The position numbers and the translations under genes are program-made. From contig NZ_LELA01000057.1 of assembly GCF_001677955.1 (NCBI RefSeq), positions 1 through 64,000 on the forward strand: a stretch of DNA of 64,000 nt, given 5' to 3'. The notes under the pieces are model-generated. The model searched no databases. It saw only the letters and a program-made list of their open reading frames with translations, and was not told the origin of the DNA. Below, piece by piece: positions 43,336 through 52,861 of this stretch. Position 1 is the stretch's first letter. Each line of letters begins with the position of its first letter. The DNA is from Chryseobacterium sp. BGARF1. Lineage in GTDB: Bacteria > Bacteroidota > Bacteroidia > Flavobacteriales > Weeksellaceae.

Positions 43336-45435
43336 TTACCATATTTTAATTCTTTCACCCGGAGCTTTATAGAGCTTATCTCCCGGCTTAATATCGAATG
43401 CTTTCATAAAAGAATCCTGATTTACCAAAGGACCGAAAGCTCTGAAATATCCCGGTGAGTGCGGATCTGTTTTCACCTGATTCATCATGTACTGATCGGT
43501 AGATTTAGTTCTCCAAACTGTTGCCCAGCTCATGAAAAATCTTTGATCCTGATTAAATCCGCTAATCAAACCAACATTTCCTTTATCTTTTAAATACATT
43601 TGAAGTGCATCATAAGCAACCGCTACTCCCCCTAAATCACCAATATTTTCACCGCTTGTAAATTTTCCGTTTACAAAACTTCCTTTTACCGGTTCGTAAG
43701 CATTGTATTGAGCTGCCAATTGTCCCACTTTAGCGTCGAAATTCTTACGATCCTGATCAGTCCACCAGTTATTTAAGTTTCCATCGCCATCGAATCTTGA
43801 ACCACTGTCGTCAAAACCGTGTGAAATTTCGTGACCAATCACTGCTCCAATTCCACCAAAATTTACCGCTGCATCAGCTTTTGGATTGTAGAAAGGAGGC
43901 TGAAGAATGGCTGCAGGGAAAACAATTTCGTTATTTGAACCGCTGTAATAAGCATTTACAGTTTGTGGAGACATTCCCCACTCTGTTTTATCTACAGGTT
44001 TTCCTACTTTTTCTAAGCTTTTTTGGTATTGCCAAGCCGAAACATTCTGAAGATTTGAATATAAAGTTGCGCCCTGAGAAGGAGCTTCTACTTTTAATTT
44101 AGAATAATCTTTCCACTGATCAGGATATGCGATTTTCACTGTAAATTTCGACAATTTTTCCTGAGCTTTCACTTTGGTTTCTGGCGACATCCAATCCATA
44201 TCATTGATGTGCTTTTTGAAAGATTTTAAAATGTAATCAATGTACATTTCCATCTGCTGTTTAGATTCCGGAGTAAAATATTTGTCAACATACAGTTTAC
44301 CAAAAGCTTCACCTAGAACACTGTTTACAAGCGCCAAGCCTCTTTTATCCATCGCACGCTGTTCTTTTTGCCCCTGAAGATATTTAGTGTAAAAATCGAA
44401 ACGAATATTATCTAAACTGTCACCCAAATTACTTGCATTCCCATTGATGATATGATATTTCAGATAATCTTTCAACAACGGTAGGTTTTTCTGATTGATA
44501 AACTGATCCATATTCTGGTAATATTTCAACTCACCAACGATTACTTTATCGGTATTTACTCCTGCATCTTTCAGATATTTAGCCAAATTTACATTTTTCA
44601 CCAAGCCAGAAAGCTCATTTACATTTTTAGGATTATATCTTAAATTGGCATCTCTGTTCTGCTCTAAAGTCAATAAATAATTAGCTAATTGCTTTTCAAA
44701 ATCAACTACATTTTTTGCAGCAGCATCAGAGTTTTTGTACCCTAAAACAACAAACAATTTAGCTACATAATTTTGATATTCTGCCAATGTTTTGGTATTG
44801 GCTTCGTTTACTTTTTGGTAATAATCTCTTCCTAAACCAAGATCAGGACCACCAAGATATACGGCATTCATTTTAGAATTCTTCATATCTGCACCTACTC
44901 TCCATCCATAAAATGAATTGTCACTTAGTTTTGTTGCATCTAAAAGGTATTTCTGAAGATCATTAATATTCTTAATCGCATCAACTTTAGCTAAATCAGA
45001 TTTTATCGGCGAAATTCCAGCTGCATTTCTCTTTTCAACATCCATAAAAGATGCATACAGATTCTGGATTTTTTGATCTTCAGAACCTTCTGCATATTTC
45101 TCGGTCAAAATTTTATTTAAAATATCAAGCGACGCGTCATCTACATTTTCTCTCAATGCATTAAAAGAGCCCCAACTTGCTTTATCAGAAGGGATCTGAG
45201 TTTCTTTCACCCAGTTTCCGTTTACATAACTAAAGAAATCATCCTGCGGACGAACCGTTTTATCCATATAAGATAAATTAATTCCGTTCTCAGGATAGAT
45301 GGTAAGCGAAGAATTCTCAACAACGATACTTGTTGGAGTTTTTTCTACGGTCGCAGTGGTATTTTTGGCAGTTCCACAAGAATTTAAGAATACAATACCA
45401 GAAAATGCAAGTACTGTAATATTTAGCTTTTTCAT
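43336..45435 (-). CDS. M13 (neprilysin/PepO) family zinc metallopeptidase, lipoprotein
   Basis: From ATG 45435 the product is 699 residues with a lipoprotein signal (FSGIVFLNSC). It has the M13 N-terminal domain (SYMDKTVRPQDDFFSYVNGNWV...) and C-terminal peptidase domain with NAYYSGSNNEIVFPAAILQPPFY, the zinc motif HEISHGFDD (HExxH near residue 534) and ENIGDLGGVAVAYDA with the third zinc ligand Glu. It ends APGERIKIW, as in the family. It would cleave peptides outside the inner membrane. A second close paralogue starts at 62086. The longer frame from 45507 adds a non-conserved lead and is rejected. Confidence 0.92.
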   Translation of the reverse strand: MKKLNITVLAFSGIVFLNSCGTAKNTTATVEKTPTSIVVENSSLTIYPENGINLSYMDKTVRPQDDFFSYVNGNWVKETQIPSDKASWGSFNALRENVDDASLDILNKILTEKYAEGSEDQKIQNLYASFMDVEKRNAAGISPIKSDLAKVDAIKNINDLQKYLLDATKLSDNSFYGWRVGADMKNSKMNAVYLGGPDLGLGRDYYQKVNEANTKTLAEYQNYVAKLFVVLGYKNSDAAAKNVVDFEKQLANYLLTLEQNRDANLRYNPKNVNELSGLVKNVNLAKYLKDAGVNTDKVIVGELKYYQNMDQFINQKNLPLLKDYLKYHIINGNASNLGDSLDNIRFDFYTKYLQGQKEQRAMDKRGLALVNSVLGEAFGKLYVDKYFTPESKQQMEMYIDYILKSFKKHINDMDWMSPETKVKAQEKLSKFTVKIAYPDQWKDYSKLKVEAPSQGATLYSNLQNVSAWQYQKSLEKVGKPVDKTEWGMSPQTVNAYYSGSNNEIVFPAAILQPPFYNPKADAAVNFGGIGAVIGHEISHGFDDSGSRFDGDGNLNNWWTDQDRKNFDAKVGQLAAQYNAYEPVKGSFVNGKFTSGENIGDLGGVAVAYDALQMYLKDKGNVGLISGFNQDQRFFMSWATVWRTKSTDQYMMNQVKTDPHSPGYFRAFGPLVNQDSFMKAFDIKPGDKLYKAPGERIKIW

Positions 45436-45558
45436 TAAAATAATTTTGATGTGTAAAACAGTTTTATCAAATATAAGAATTTTGGTGGACATGCTTATGT
45501 TACCCAATACCCTCGAAAATTAGTGCGCATAAAATCAGTTTAATTCTTGGGAAAAACA

Positions 45559-46413
45559 TTAATTTTCAACCTTACTCAAATGTTTCTTCTTAAAAGCTGT
45601 AGGAGTTTCTCCCATATAATTTTTGAATAATTTATTAAAATAAGAAATGCTTTCAAAACCCACCTGAAAACAAACTTCGGTAATGCATAAATTCTGTAAC
45701 AGCAACATTTTTGCCTGGTTGATCCTGTAATTATTCACAAAATCGGTAAAGGTCATATTCGTTTGTTTTTTAAAGTACCTGCAAAAGGCCGGCGTACTCA
45801 GATTTACCATTTCAGCAATAACATTCACATTGGGATTTTTGTCGTAGTTTTCATTGATGTAATCATAAATAGTTCCCATCCTGATCTTATCATTTAAGAA
45901 CCATTTTATTCTGGTGTCTTCATTATTCAATTCTTTGACTTCATTTGATTGGGCTAAAATTTGCAGAATTTCAATTAAACCCATAAAAGAGACAAATGAA
46001 TTTTCATTTTTGATCTGATGTAGTTTTTCAACGACGATCGTTTTAGTTTCTCCTGAAAATGATAATCCCAGATAAGAACGTTCGAGCAAATTTTTAATAC
46101 TATCGAATTCCGGAATTGGGAAAATAAGTTCCTGCAGGAAATTTTCTCTCATTTGTAAAACGAGTTGCTTGCATTCGGTATGAATTTTATAATCAAAATT
46201 AAGATGCGGAACATTTGAACCGATCAGTAACAATTCACTGTCTTTAAAATCTGAAATATTTTTCCCAACATGACGGATGCCTTTGCAGGCTTCTACATAA
46301 ACAAGCTCGATCTCGGGATGATAATGCCAAAAAAAACAGTCTTTTAATGAAGGTGAAAAAAGTTTAAAAGACTTTCCTTCTTCAAACTGAATAATTTCTT
46401 TCTGAATTTTCAT
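45559..46413 (-). CDS. AraC-family transcriptional regulator with cupin sensor
   Basis: The 284-residue protein has an N-terminal cupin-like region (FWHYHPEIELVYVEACKGIRHVGKNISDFKDSELLLIGSNVPHL) and a C-terminal AraC double helix-turn-helix (residues 185-275, NVNVIAEMVNLSTPAFCRYFKKQTNMTFTDFVN... VCFQVGFESISYFNKLFKNYMGETPTAFKK). It is divergent from the MFS exporter gene 170 bp away, which is the likely target. Inducer unknown. Confidence 0.93.
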   Translation of the reverse strand: MKIQKEIIQFEEGKSFKLFSPSLKDCFFWHYHPEIELVYVEACKGIRHVGKNISDFKDSELLLIGSNVPHLNFDYKIHTECKQLVLQMRENFLQELIFPIPEFDSIKNLLERSYLGLSFSGETKTIVVEKLHQIKNENSFVSFMGLIEILQILAQSNEVKELNNEDTRIKWFLNDKIRMGTIYDYINENYDKNPNVNVIAEMVNLSTPAFCRYFKKQTNMTFTDFVNNYRINQAKMLLLQNLCITEVCFQVGFESISYFNKLFKNYMGETPTAFKKKHLSKVEN

Positions 46414-46583
46414 TAGGTTCTATTTTGATTAATATTTAATTCAAATTAAAATAAAAAAGTTAATATAGAGCAAATTTATATCATTTCTGTTAAAGTTTAA
46501 ATGATTATTTCTATCGAAATTTGCGCTTTCAAAAGAAGCAATGAATAATTGCGTGAATAAGGTTTATTTTTAAATAATTTAAA

Positions 46584-47783
46584 ATGCAGATTGATAAAAG
46601 AATTATTCCACTTGCCATTGGTGGTTTGGGAATAGGAACAACAGAGTTTACGATCATGGGATTGCTTCCCGATTTGGCAAGAAGTTTACAAATCAGTATT
46701 CCGGAAGCAGGTCATTTGATCTCTGCGTATGCTTTTGGAGTTGTTGTAGGAGCACCTCTTTTAATAGGATACTCGGTAAAATTTCCACCTAAAAAAGTAT
46801 TAATCGTATTAATGATGATCTTCACATTATTTAATACGTTATCTGCAATTGCTCCCGATTACAATACGATGATGATCATCCGTTTCTTATCCGGACTTCC
46901 TCATGGAGCTTTTTTCGGAGTTGGAACCGTTGTTGCAACAAGAATGGCCGCAAAGGGGAAAGAAGCTTTTTATATTTCACTCATGTTTACAGGATTAACG
47001 GTTGCGAATTTAGCTATGGTTCCTTTGGTAACTTATATTGGTCACATGTTCCATTGGAGATGGTATTTTGCAATTGTTGGAGTCATAGGTTTGATTGCTT
47101 TATTATTTTTAAAACTTTGGCTTCCTGCAATAGATGCGAATCAGGATACTCATTTTAAAGAAGAAATTAAATTCCTAAAAAGAAAACAGGCTTGGCTGGT
47201 TTTGGCGATCACAGCTATTGGTTTTGGCGGACTTTTTACTTGGTTTAGTTATATCACTCCATTAATGACCGTCGTTTCTGGAATTGCAGAAAGCAGTATG
47301 GCATATGTAATGATTCTTGCAGGTGCAGGAATGGTAGTAGGAAATCTTGTTGGAGGATATCTGTCTGACCGATTAAGCCCTGAAAAAACCTGTATTTTAT
47401 TACTTGCTTTGATGATGGTCTCTTTATCTGGTGTATTTTTTCTTTCAGAATATCAATATATTTCTTTGGGATTAACTTTCATTTGTGGTGCATTATCAAT
47501 GTCTGTGGCTGCTCCCATCAATATTATGATGATGAAAGCCGCACCGAAAAGCGAAATGATGGCTGCAGCATTTATGCAGGCTGCGTTTAATATTGCCAAT
47601 GCAATGGGCGCATTTTTAGGCGGAATTCCTTTAGAAAACGGGCTCTCATATAATTATCCTTCGTTAGTTGGAGTGTTTATGACTTTGATCGGTTTAATCA
47701 TCAGTGTGCGTTATATGTATCTCTACCGCTCTAATAATATCGCTCAAGACTTGAAATTAGAAACTGCGAATTGCGATAAATAA
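46584..47783 (+). CDS. MFS transporter of the AraJ/sugar-efflux type
   Basis: The 399-residue protein has 12 predicted helices and MFS landmarks: IGGLGIGTTEFTIMGLLPDLA (TMS1, typical of DHA1 exporters such as AraJ/YdhP), GAPLLIGYSVKFPPKKVLI (motif A-like loop), and RFLSGLPHGAFFGVGTVVATRMA (motif B/C region). It would expel small molecules by proton antiport. It is head to head with the AraC regulator and ends at a strong bidirectional terminator. Substrate unknown. Confidence 0.9.
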   Translation: MQIDKRIIPLAIGGLGIGTTEFTIMGLLPDLARSLQISIPEAGHLISAYAFGVVVGAPLLIGYSVKFPPKKVLIVLMMIFTLFNTLSAIAPDYNTMMIIRFLSGLPHGAFFGVGTVVATRMAAKGKEAFYISLMFTGLTVANLAMVPLVTYIGHMFHWRWYFAIVGVIGLIALLFLKLWLPAIDANQDTHFKEEIKFLKRKQAWLVLAITAIGFGGLFTWFSYITPLMTVVSGIAESSMAYVMILAGAGMVVGNLVGGYLSDRLSPEKTCILLLALMMVSLSGVFFLSEYQYISLGLTFICGALSMSVAAPINIMMMKAAPKSEMMAAAFMQAAFNIANAMGAFLGGIPLENGLSYNYPSLVGVFMTLIGLIISVRYMYLYRSNNIAQDLKLETANCDK

Positions 47784-47792
47784 AAAATCTAA

Positions 47793-47820
47793 AAAAGAGA
47801 AGCGATCGCTTCTCTTTTTT
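47793..47820. terminator. Bidirectional terminator between convergent genes
   Basis: A perfect palindrome AGAGAAGCGATCGCTTCTCT is flanked by A-run and T-run, between the MFS stop and the stop of the SpoIIAA-like gene. Confidence 0.88.
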
Positions 47821-47825
47821 GTTAA

Positions 47826-48206
47826 CTAACTTTGAACTTCATTACCGTTCTGACACCAATATAAAGCGTTGTAAAGATTTTCTTTCGGAAAAGATTTAAA
47901 TTCGCCGGGCATCAAAACACTAAAAATATCTGTAAAATTCTGAACGCTTTCTTTATCTGTTACAATGGCCGCTCTGTTCCATTTGGTGATATTTTTTATA
48001 CCTAAAAGAGCATCCTGAAGCCAGGCTCCCATTGTAAAATTACTTAAATCAGTATCTAAATAAAGGAGGTAATTTAATTCATCAAATTGTTCTATTTTAC
48101 TCTTCACATAAGGAATCACTAGGTTCTCAAAATCTTCTCTTGTTACTTCACCAGTTGCGTTGAAAGCTGCTACATTTTCCGGAGCATCATTAAGTATTGT
48201 TATCAT
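47826..48206 (-). CDS. SpoIIAA-like/STAS-type protein
   Basis: The 126-residue protein has the strand-helix pattern of the SpoIIAA-like (PF11964-type) family: AAFNATGEVTREDFENLVIPYV, LNYLLYLDTDLSNFTMGAWLQDALLG, and a final FPKENLYNALYWCQ helix. It is a small cytoplasmic protein; some members are stress related or bind lipids, but no role is established. Single gene with its own promoter region. Confidence 0.8.
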   Translation of the reverse strand: MITILNDAPENVAAFNATGEVTREDFENLVIPYVKSKIEQFDELNYLLYLDTDLSNFTMGAWLQDALLGIKNITKWNRAAIVTDKESVQNFTDIFSVLMPGEFKSFPKENLYNALYWCQNGNEVQS

Positions 48207-48317
48207 AATTTATATTTTAAATAGTTTTGGTGATTTTATTTTATCAATAATTAAACCATAATTAATGAATAGGTACATTTAAGGCTCAATTATTGCTGAG
48301 ATTTTGAAAATAAAACT

Positions 48318-49523
48318 ATGGACTTGAAATCTAACGAACCTTTCTGGCTTTTAAAAAATGGTTTAGTTTCTTCTTATCCTTCCCTGAAATCTGATGAAGA
48401 ATGCGATGTTCTTGTGATTGGCGGCGGAATTACAGGAAGCCTTATTGCGCACCAAATGATAAAGGACGGTTACCAAACTATTTTAATTGATAAACGCGAA
48501 ATCTGTAACGGAAGTACTTCAGCGACAACCTCGATGTTGCAGTATGAAATTGATACTCCGCTGTACGAATTGATTGAAATGATTGGTGAAAAAGGTGCGG
48601 TAGAAAGTTACAAAGCCTGTTCGAAATCTATAGATGACTTGGAAAAACTGACAAAAGAAATAAAAGCCCGCTCTGGTTTTAAGAGAAAACAGTCTTTATA
48701 TTTTGCGTCGAAAAAGAAAGATGCGATTTGGCTGGAGAAAGAATATGAAGCCCGAAGAAAAGCAGGATTTGATGTAACATGGCTCGGAATTGAAGACATT
48801 GAAGAAAAATTCGGTTTTCAGAATACGTATGGCGGAATTTTATCTAAACAAGGTGCAAGTATTGATGCGTTTAAATTTGCTCACGAATTGCTGAGGTTTA
48901 ACGTTAATAAAGGTTTGAAAGTGTATGATAAAACCGAAATGAAATCGGTGAAATATTTACGAGATCATAATTTAGCTTTAACGACCGATGGCTTTAATAT
49001 TAAAGCGAAGAAAATCATTTATTGTGTGGGATATGAAAGTGCAACAATGATTAAAGAGCATTTTGTAAATCTTAAAAGTACCTTTGCCATAGTTTCTGAA
49101 ATTGACAATGATAAATTTAAAAATATAGAACATACACTCGTTTGGAACACCGATGACCCCTACATTTATATGAGAACGACTGATGACGAAAGACTTTTGA
49201 TTGGTGGCGGCGATGAAGATTTTTTTAATCCTGAAAAGCGTGATTCTCTATTAAATAAAAAAGAAAAAGAAATTCTAAAAAATCTTAAAAGAATAAAACC
49301 CGATTATCATTTTTACACCGATTTTGTGTGGGCTGGAACTTTTGGGGAAACGAAAGACGGACTTCCATACATCGGAGCTCATGAAGGTTTTAAAAACTCG
49401 TATTTCGTTTTAGGATTTGGCGGAAACGGAATTACTTTTTCGGTTACAGGGATGGATATGGCTTCCGCTTTTATGAAGAATAAAAAACACAAGCTTTCTG
49501 AATATTTTAAATTTGGGAGATGA
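48318..49523 (+). CDS. FAD-dependent oxidoreductase (DadA/glycine oxidase-like)
   Basis: The 401-residue protein has a Rossmann dinucleotide motif CDVLVIGGGITGSLIAHQMIKDGYQTILIDKRE (residues 27-59), a substrate-domain stretch with RTTDDERLLIGGGDEDF, and a C-terminal FAD loop FGETKDGLPYIGAHEGFKNSYFVLGFGGNGITFSVTGMD. This matches the DAO family of amine/amino-acid oxidases. Substrate not predictable. Gene stands alone. Confidence 0.9.
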   Translation: MDLKSNEPFWLLKNGLVSSYPSLKSDEECDVLVIGGGITGSLIAHQMIKDGYQTILIDKREICNGSTSATTSMLQYEIDTPLYELIEMIGEKGAVESYKACSKSIDDLEKLTKEIKARSGFKRKQSLYFASKKKDAIWLEKEYEARRKAGFDVTWLGIEDIEEKFGFQNTYGGILSKQGASIDAFKFAHELLRFNVNKGLKVYDKTEMKSVKYLRDHNLALTTDGFNIKAKKIIYCVGYESATMIKEHFVNLKSTFAIVSEIDNDKFKNIEHTLVWNTDDPYIYMRTTDDERLLIGGGDEDFFNPEKRDSLLNKKEKEILKNLKRIKPDYHFYTDFVWAGTFGETKDGLPYIGAHEGFKNSYFVLGFGGNGITFSVTGMDMASAFMKNKKHKLSEYFKFGR

Positions 49524-49541
49524 TTTTAAAACAATTTAAAA

Positions 49542-49572
49542 GTTTCAAGCTCGGCAAAACCGAGCTCGAAAC
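49542..49572. repeat. Hairpin repeat after the oxidoreductase gene
   Basis: A GTTTC-AGCTCGG / CCGAGCT-GAAAC inverted repeat with one bulge lies 20 bp after the stop. No T-run follows, so it may be a dispersed palindrome that also ends transcription. Confidence 0.5.
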
Positions 49573-49755
49573 AAAATAAACAATACTAACGTTCACATCA
49601 TTGTTTCACGGAACTGGTGTTTGAGACCAATTCCTTTCCTAATTTTAAAAAACCGATAAAAAACGTAATATTTTTGTTGATAGGATTTCATCCTATCCTT
49701 TACTAAGTCGTCCCTTTGGGACTTCCGAACATCAATAAATAAAAAATAATTTCAA

Positions 49756-49811
49756 ACCCTAATCTTGTACCCCGAATCCCGCATCTCGGAACTCGAATCC
49801 CAAAACTAAAA
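49756..49811. repeat. Degenerate heptamer tandem repeat (about 8 units)
   Basis: Reading in steps of seven gives ACCCTAA, TCTTGTA, CCCCGAA, TCCCGCA, TCTCGGA, ACTCGAA, TCCCAAA, ACTAAAA. The seven-base period with a TCYCGNA-like consensus is visible by eye. The array runs into the stop of the VWA gene (49806). Similar arrays lie at 51024-51065, 51089-51123 and 58101-58135. Confidence 0.65.
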
Positions 49812-50999
49812 ACTATATCCGTTCTTTTTTGCCAATTCTACAATAGATTTTTCAATAGCTTTTCCCAAATCATAACCTTCAGAACTTCCTCTTTTTTTGG
49901 TTTCAACATCAATGAATTCCTGTCTTTTTATTGAGAGAACTTCAATTTCTTTTTGAATCTTATCTCGGTCTTCAGATTTCTGAGCAACAATTCTCTGAAT
50001 TTCCACTTTACTTTTTCCTTTTAATTCAGAAGGTAATTCTTCCTCTTTTATTGATGAAATATAGTTCTTGTCTTTCTCCACTTTATCTACCAAATCCCAA
50101 TGGTCATTTTTGTAAGCGTTTTTCTTCGATTTACTTACCGCTCTTTCCACAACATTCGAAGCCGATTGCATTTCTGCATTTGAATCTTGAGTAGTCTGCT
50201 TGTTTTTCATTTCAGAACCACGTCGTCCGTAAGAGATGTAAGTGTCGTTCAATTTAGAATTGTACTGCGAAATTTTCACATCATAAGGCGTTTCAATATA
50301 AATCACTTTCTGGTCGCTGTCGATATTAAAATATTTACCGTCTCCTAAGCTCGCTCCGTTTTGCCAATGAGATTGAATGCCTTCTTCACGGCTTCCACAA
50401 AAAATCGTATTTGTGTAAATGTTTTTGGTTTTAGCTTTAGAAATAACATCTTTATAGCTGATTTTCCCTTGATCAAAAGGTTCATTTCCGACAATGTAGA
50501 TCAGTTTCATACTTTTTTCGTTTCCGTCCCATTTTAAATTGGCTGATGCATCACGAATGACCGCTCCACAATATTCATTTCCGCCATTGGTTCTTAAAGC
50601 GAAAAGTTTTTCGGAAACTAAATCTAAATCCTGTGTCAACGGAGTTACTTGTCTGATGTAATTTTCATCTTTTAAACCATCATTTCCGTATTCATAAAGA
50701 GCAATTTCCACTTGCGGAGCTTGTCCGTTGTATTTTAAAGTCGTCAACGTATTGACAATATTCCAAAGCCTTGATTTTGCCTGATCAATCAACCCGTCCA
50801 TACTGTTGGAAGTATCCAAAAGCAAAGCCACCTGAATTTTATTGTCTTTTGAAACCGAAATTTGTAGTTGATTTGAAATGTTACTTTCTATAATTTCTCT
50901 CTCGCTGGCTTTGCTGCTGCAACGGTTATCTGAAATTTTACCTGCACTCAAAAAAACGAATACGCTTGCTGTTACTGTTAAAACTTTTAATGTGTTCAT
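49806..50999 (-). CDS. Secreted von Willebrand factor A domain protein
   Basis: The 397-residue protein has a signal peptide (residues 1-20) and a VWA domain with the MIDAS motif DTSNSMDG near residue 60. GGNEYCGAVIRDA and KLIYIVGNEPFDQG are further strand segments of the fold. The C-terminal 120 residues are charged and helical (KSKVEIQRIVAQKSEDRDKIQKEIE), probably a coiled coil. VWA domains bind partners through a metal. It is upstream in position from DUF4139 and SIMPL genes on the same strand and may share their envelope role. Function unknown. Confidence 0.88.
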   Translation of the reverse strand: MNTLKVLTVTASVFVFLSAGKISDNRCSSKASEREIIESNISNQLQISVSKDNKIQVALLLDTSNSMDGLIDQAKSRLWNIVNTLTTLKYNGQAPQVEIALYEYGNDGLKDENYIRQVTPLTQDLDLVSEKLFALRTNGGNEYCGAVIRDASANLKWDGNEKSMKLIYIVGNEPFDQGKISYKDVISKAKTKNIYTNTIFCGSREEGIQSHWQNGASLGDGKYFNIDSDQKVIYIETPYDVKISQYNSKLNDTYISYGRRGSEMKNKQTTQDSNAEMQSASNVVERAVSKSKKNAYKNDHWDLVDKVEKDKNYISSIKEEELPSELKGKSKVEIQRIVAQKSEDRDKIQKEIEVLSIKRQEFIDVETKKRGSSEGYDLGKAIEKSIVELAKKNGYSF

Positions 51000-51023
51000 A
51001 TTGTATGATTTTTATTTTGTTAT

Positions 51024-51065
51024 GAGTTACGAGATTCGAGGTTTGAGATTTGAGATTTGAGATTC
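51024..51065. repeat. Heptamer tandem repeat GAGATTT (6 units)
   Basis: Six consecutive 7-mers are read directly: GAGTTAC, GAGATTC, GAGGTTT, GAGATTT, GAGATTT, GAGATTC. It fills the gap between the VWA gene start and the DUF4139 gene stop together with the next array. Confidence 0.85.
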
Positions 51066-51088
51066 ACAACACGAATCAATCAAGTTAT

Positions 51089-51123
51089 AATTCGAATTCC
51101 GTATCCCGTATCCCGTATCTCGA
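51089..51123. repeat. Heptamer tandem repeat ATCCCGT (5 units)
   Basis: Units AATTCGA, ATTCCGT, ATCCCGT, ATCCCGT, ATCTCGA. It faces the GAGATTT array in inverted sense (ATCTCGA is TCGAGAT on the other strand), so the two could pair weakly as a stem. Confidence 0.8.
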
Positions 51124-51125
51124 AA

Positions 51126-52721
51126 CTATCTACTATAATATTGAATTTGCATTTCCTTCGGGTATTTTACTTCATAAGAGAAATTGATTTTTTCTGTTCC
51201 TCCGCTGTTGATTTTTCTGTTCCAAAGAACACTTCCGGTTTTGTCATCATAACTTCCGTCGCCGATGTTTAAAGTTTTGACAGTAATTTTCTGATTTTCA
51301 CTTAATGGAATTTGGTCTAAAACTTCCAGTTCAATATTTTCTTTCGTATTATTTCTGATGGATATTTCGTAAGATTCTGTTTCCCATTTATTAGAATTGA
51401 AAGATTTTTGGGAGGTTTTATCTTCAAGTTTAATACGTTTTACCACGATTCTTTCATCGACTCCAAGAGAAATTGGAAACTCATCTTTTACATAATTGCT
51501 TGTAATATTGGTTTTTCCGATATAGTTATCTTCAAAATAAATATTCGCTTCACCCGAAATTAGATTTAAATTCTGCCAGTTTTTCACGAAAGCCATTAAG
51601 AAAACCTGATTGTTTAGTTTCGGAACCGTGTGATATTTGTAATTGGCTTCTACATTTTTCTTATCTAGAATCACATATTGTTCTTTTTCCTGACTTACGA
51701 TGGTTTGATTGTAATTCAATTCATATAAAACATTCATCTGATTATCCGAAACCGTTGCAACAGGAATCTGACTTGGTGCAGCAACTTCAGCTCGCATTTG
51801 ATAAGAATTTGAAAGTTCAGCTTTTGCCTTTTTCTCATAACCTACTTTTGCATCTTCATTATTGTAAGCGGTATATTCAGCGACATATAAAGGCGATAAA
51901 ATAGGTCTGTTTTGGTTGTAAGAAGGTCTGTAAGTGGACACAAGAAGTTTGATATTGTTCCAGTCTTGTCCGGTTTTCTGATAAATTTTTCCTTTGTAGA
52001 TTATTTCAAGCGGTTTTTTTGTGGATAAAGCTCTCAAATCATACGAAGGAACCCAACCTGCATTAGAAACGATATAGCTTACGCCGAGATTCAGATTCAT
52101 TTCATTTTCAGCGAGAATTTCAAGAATTAATTCTTTTCTGTTTTGTGTTTTATGAGTCTGTTCTTCGGTAAATTGCTTGTTGATTTTAGCAATACTTTCA
52201 TCAAACGTAGTTTTTTGTTCAGTCAGAAGAAAAACCTGATTGTCGATTTCCAGCATTCTTTTTCTGTAAAATTCAGTCAGTTTTATCAACTGTTCCTGCG
52301 GAGTCGATTTATCATTCGTTGAAACTTTAAGATTATCATTAATGATATTTTGTTCGCCCGTCAGATTTTTAATCTGAATATTCAATAAATTGACCTGTCT
52401 CTGAAATTTTTTTCTTTCATCATCCAGTTTTTTTTCGCCGTCGGTCAGTTCATCATTTTTGAGATAATTACTTTGTGGGGTAATTGATAAAAGCGTTGTG
52501 TTTTTTTCAAGATTGATTTTGTACGTGTTTTCATCTAAATCATTCGGAAGGTTAATGATTTTCACGGTGTTTCTTCCTTTTTGGAGAGTAACGTTTGTGC
52601 TTCCGAAAACTTTCGCTCCCTGCAGAAATACAGTCGCCTGTTTTACGTCGATTTCTTTTTTAATTTCCTGAGATTTAAAAAACGAAACCATCAAAATGAG
52701 TATTAAAATAGAGTGTCGCAT
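51126..52721 (-). CDS. Secreted DUF4139/DUF4140 (MuiA-family) protein
   Basis: The 531-residue protein has a signal peptide to about residue 17, an N-terminal DUF4140 segment (VKQATVFLQGAKVFGSTNVTLQKGRNTVKIINLPNDLDE), a long coiled coil (residues about 95-185), and a C-terminal DUF4139 beta-rich domain (VSYIVSNAGWVPSYDLRAL..., ITSNYVKDEFPISLGVDERIVVKR). The family is named after mucoidy inhibitor A; biochemical function is not known. A pair of ACTTGGTG half-sites lies 61-89 bp upstream and suggests control by the LytTR regulator encoded at 58140. Confidence 0.88.
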   Translation of the reverse strand: MRHSILILILMVSFFKSQEIKKEIDVKQATVFLQGAKVFGSTNVTLQKGRNTVKIINLPNDLDENTYKINLEKNTTLLSITPQSNYLKNDELTDGEKKLDDERKKFQRQVNLLNIQIKNLTGEQNIINDNLKVSTNDKSTPQEQLIKLTEFYRKRMLEIDNQVFLLTEQKTTFDESIAKINKQFTEEQTHKTQNRKELILEILAENEMNLNLGVSYIVSNAGWVPSYDLRALSTKKPLEIIYKGKIYQKTGQDWNNIKLLVSTYRPSYNQNRPILSPLYVAEYTAYNNEDAKVGYEKKAKAELSNSYQMRAEVAAPSQIPVATVSDNQMNVLYELNYNQTIVSQEKEQYVILDKKNVEANYKYHTVPKLNNQVFLMAFVKNWQNLNLISGEANIYFEDNYIGKTNITSNYVKDEFPISLGVDERIVVKRIKLEDKTSQKSFNSNKWETESYEISIRNNTKENIELEVLDQIPLSENQKITVKTLNIGDGSYDDKTGSVLWNRKINSGGTEKINFSYEVKYPKEMQIQYYSR

Positions 52722-52781
52722 TGTTTATTGTTTTAAAGTTCTACAGTAAAATTACTTTGATTAGAAACCGAAAATCGGAAG

Positions 52782-52810
52782 ACTTGGTGAACTGAGCTTT
52801 TCACTTGGTG
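52782..52810. promoter_or_regulatory. LytTR-type direct repeat site upstream of the DUF4139 gene
   Basis: ACTTGGTG occurs at 52782-52789 and again at 52803-52810, 21 bp apart (two helical turns). Nearer the gene, AGTAAAATTAC at 52745-52755 stands 37 bp from the first half-site, the same distance as at the SIMPL gene site. The layout matches LytTR regulators, which bind two direct repeats one face apart. Confidence 0.6.
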
Positions 52811-52825
52811 GAAGTTTTTAAGCGA

Positions 52826-52853
52826 AAAAAAGACAGCCATTTCTGACTGCCTC
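52826..52853 (-). terminator. Terminator after the SIMPL gene
   Basis: On the minus strand GGCAGTCA-GAAA-TGGCTGTC (with two wobble pairs) is followed by seven T residues, 9 bp after the stop codon. Confidence 0.75.
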
Positions 52854-52861
52854 TTAATAAA

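Noticed and set aside
49640..49740. Possible tRNA-like or structured RNA in the spacer after the oxidoreductase gene
   Set aside because: The short GTCCCTTTGGGAC hairpin is not part of a cloverleaf and no CCA-end or anticodon arm fits.
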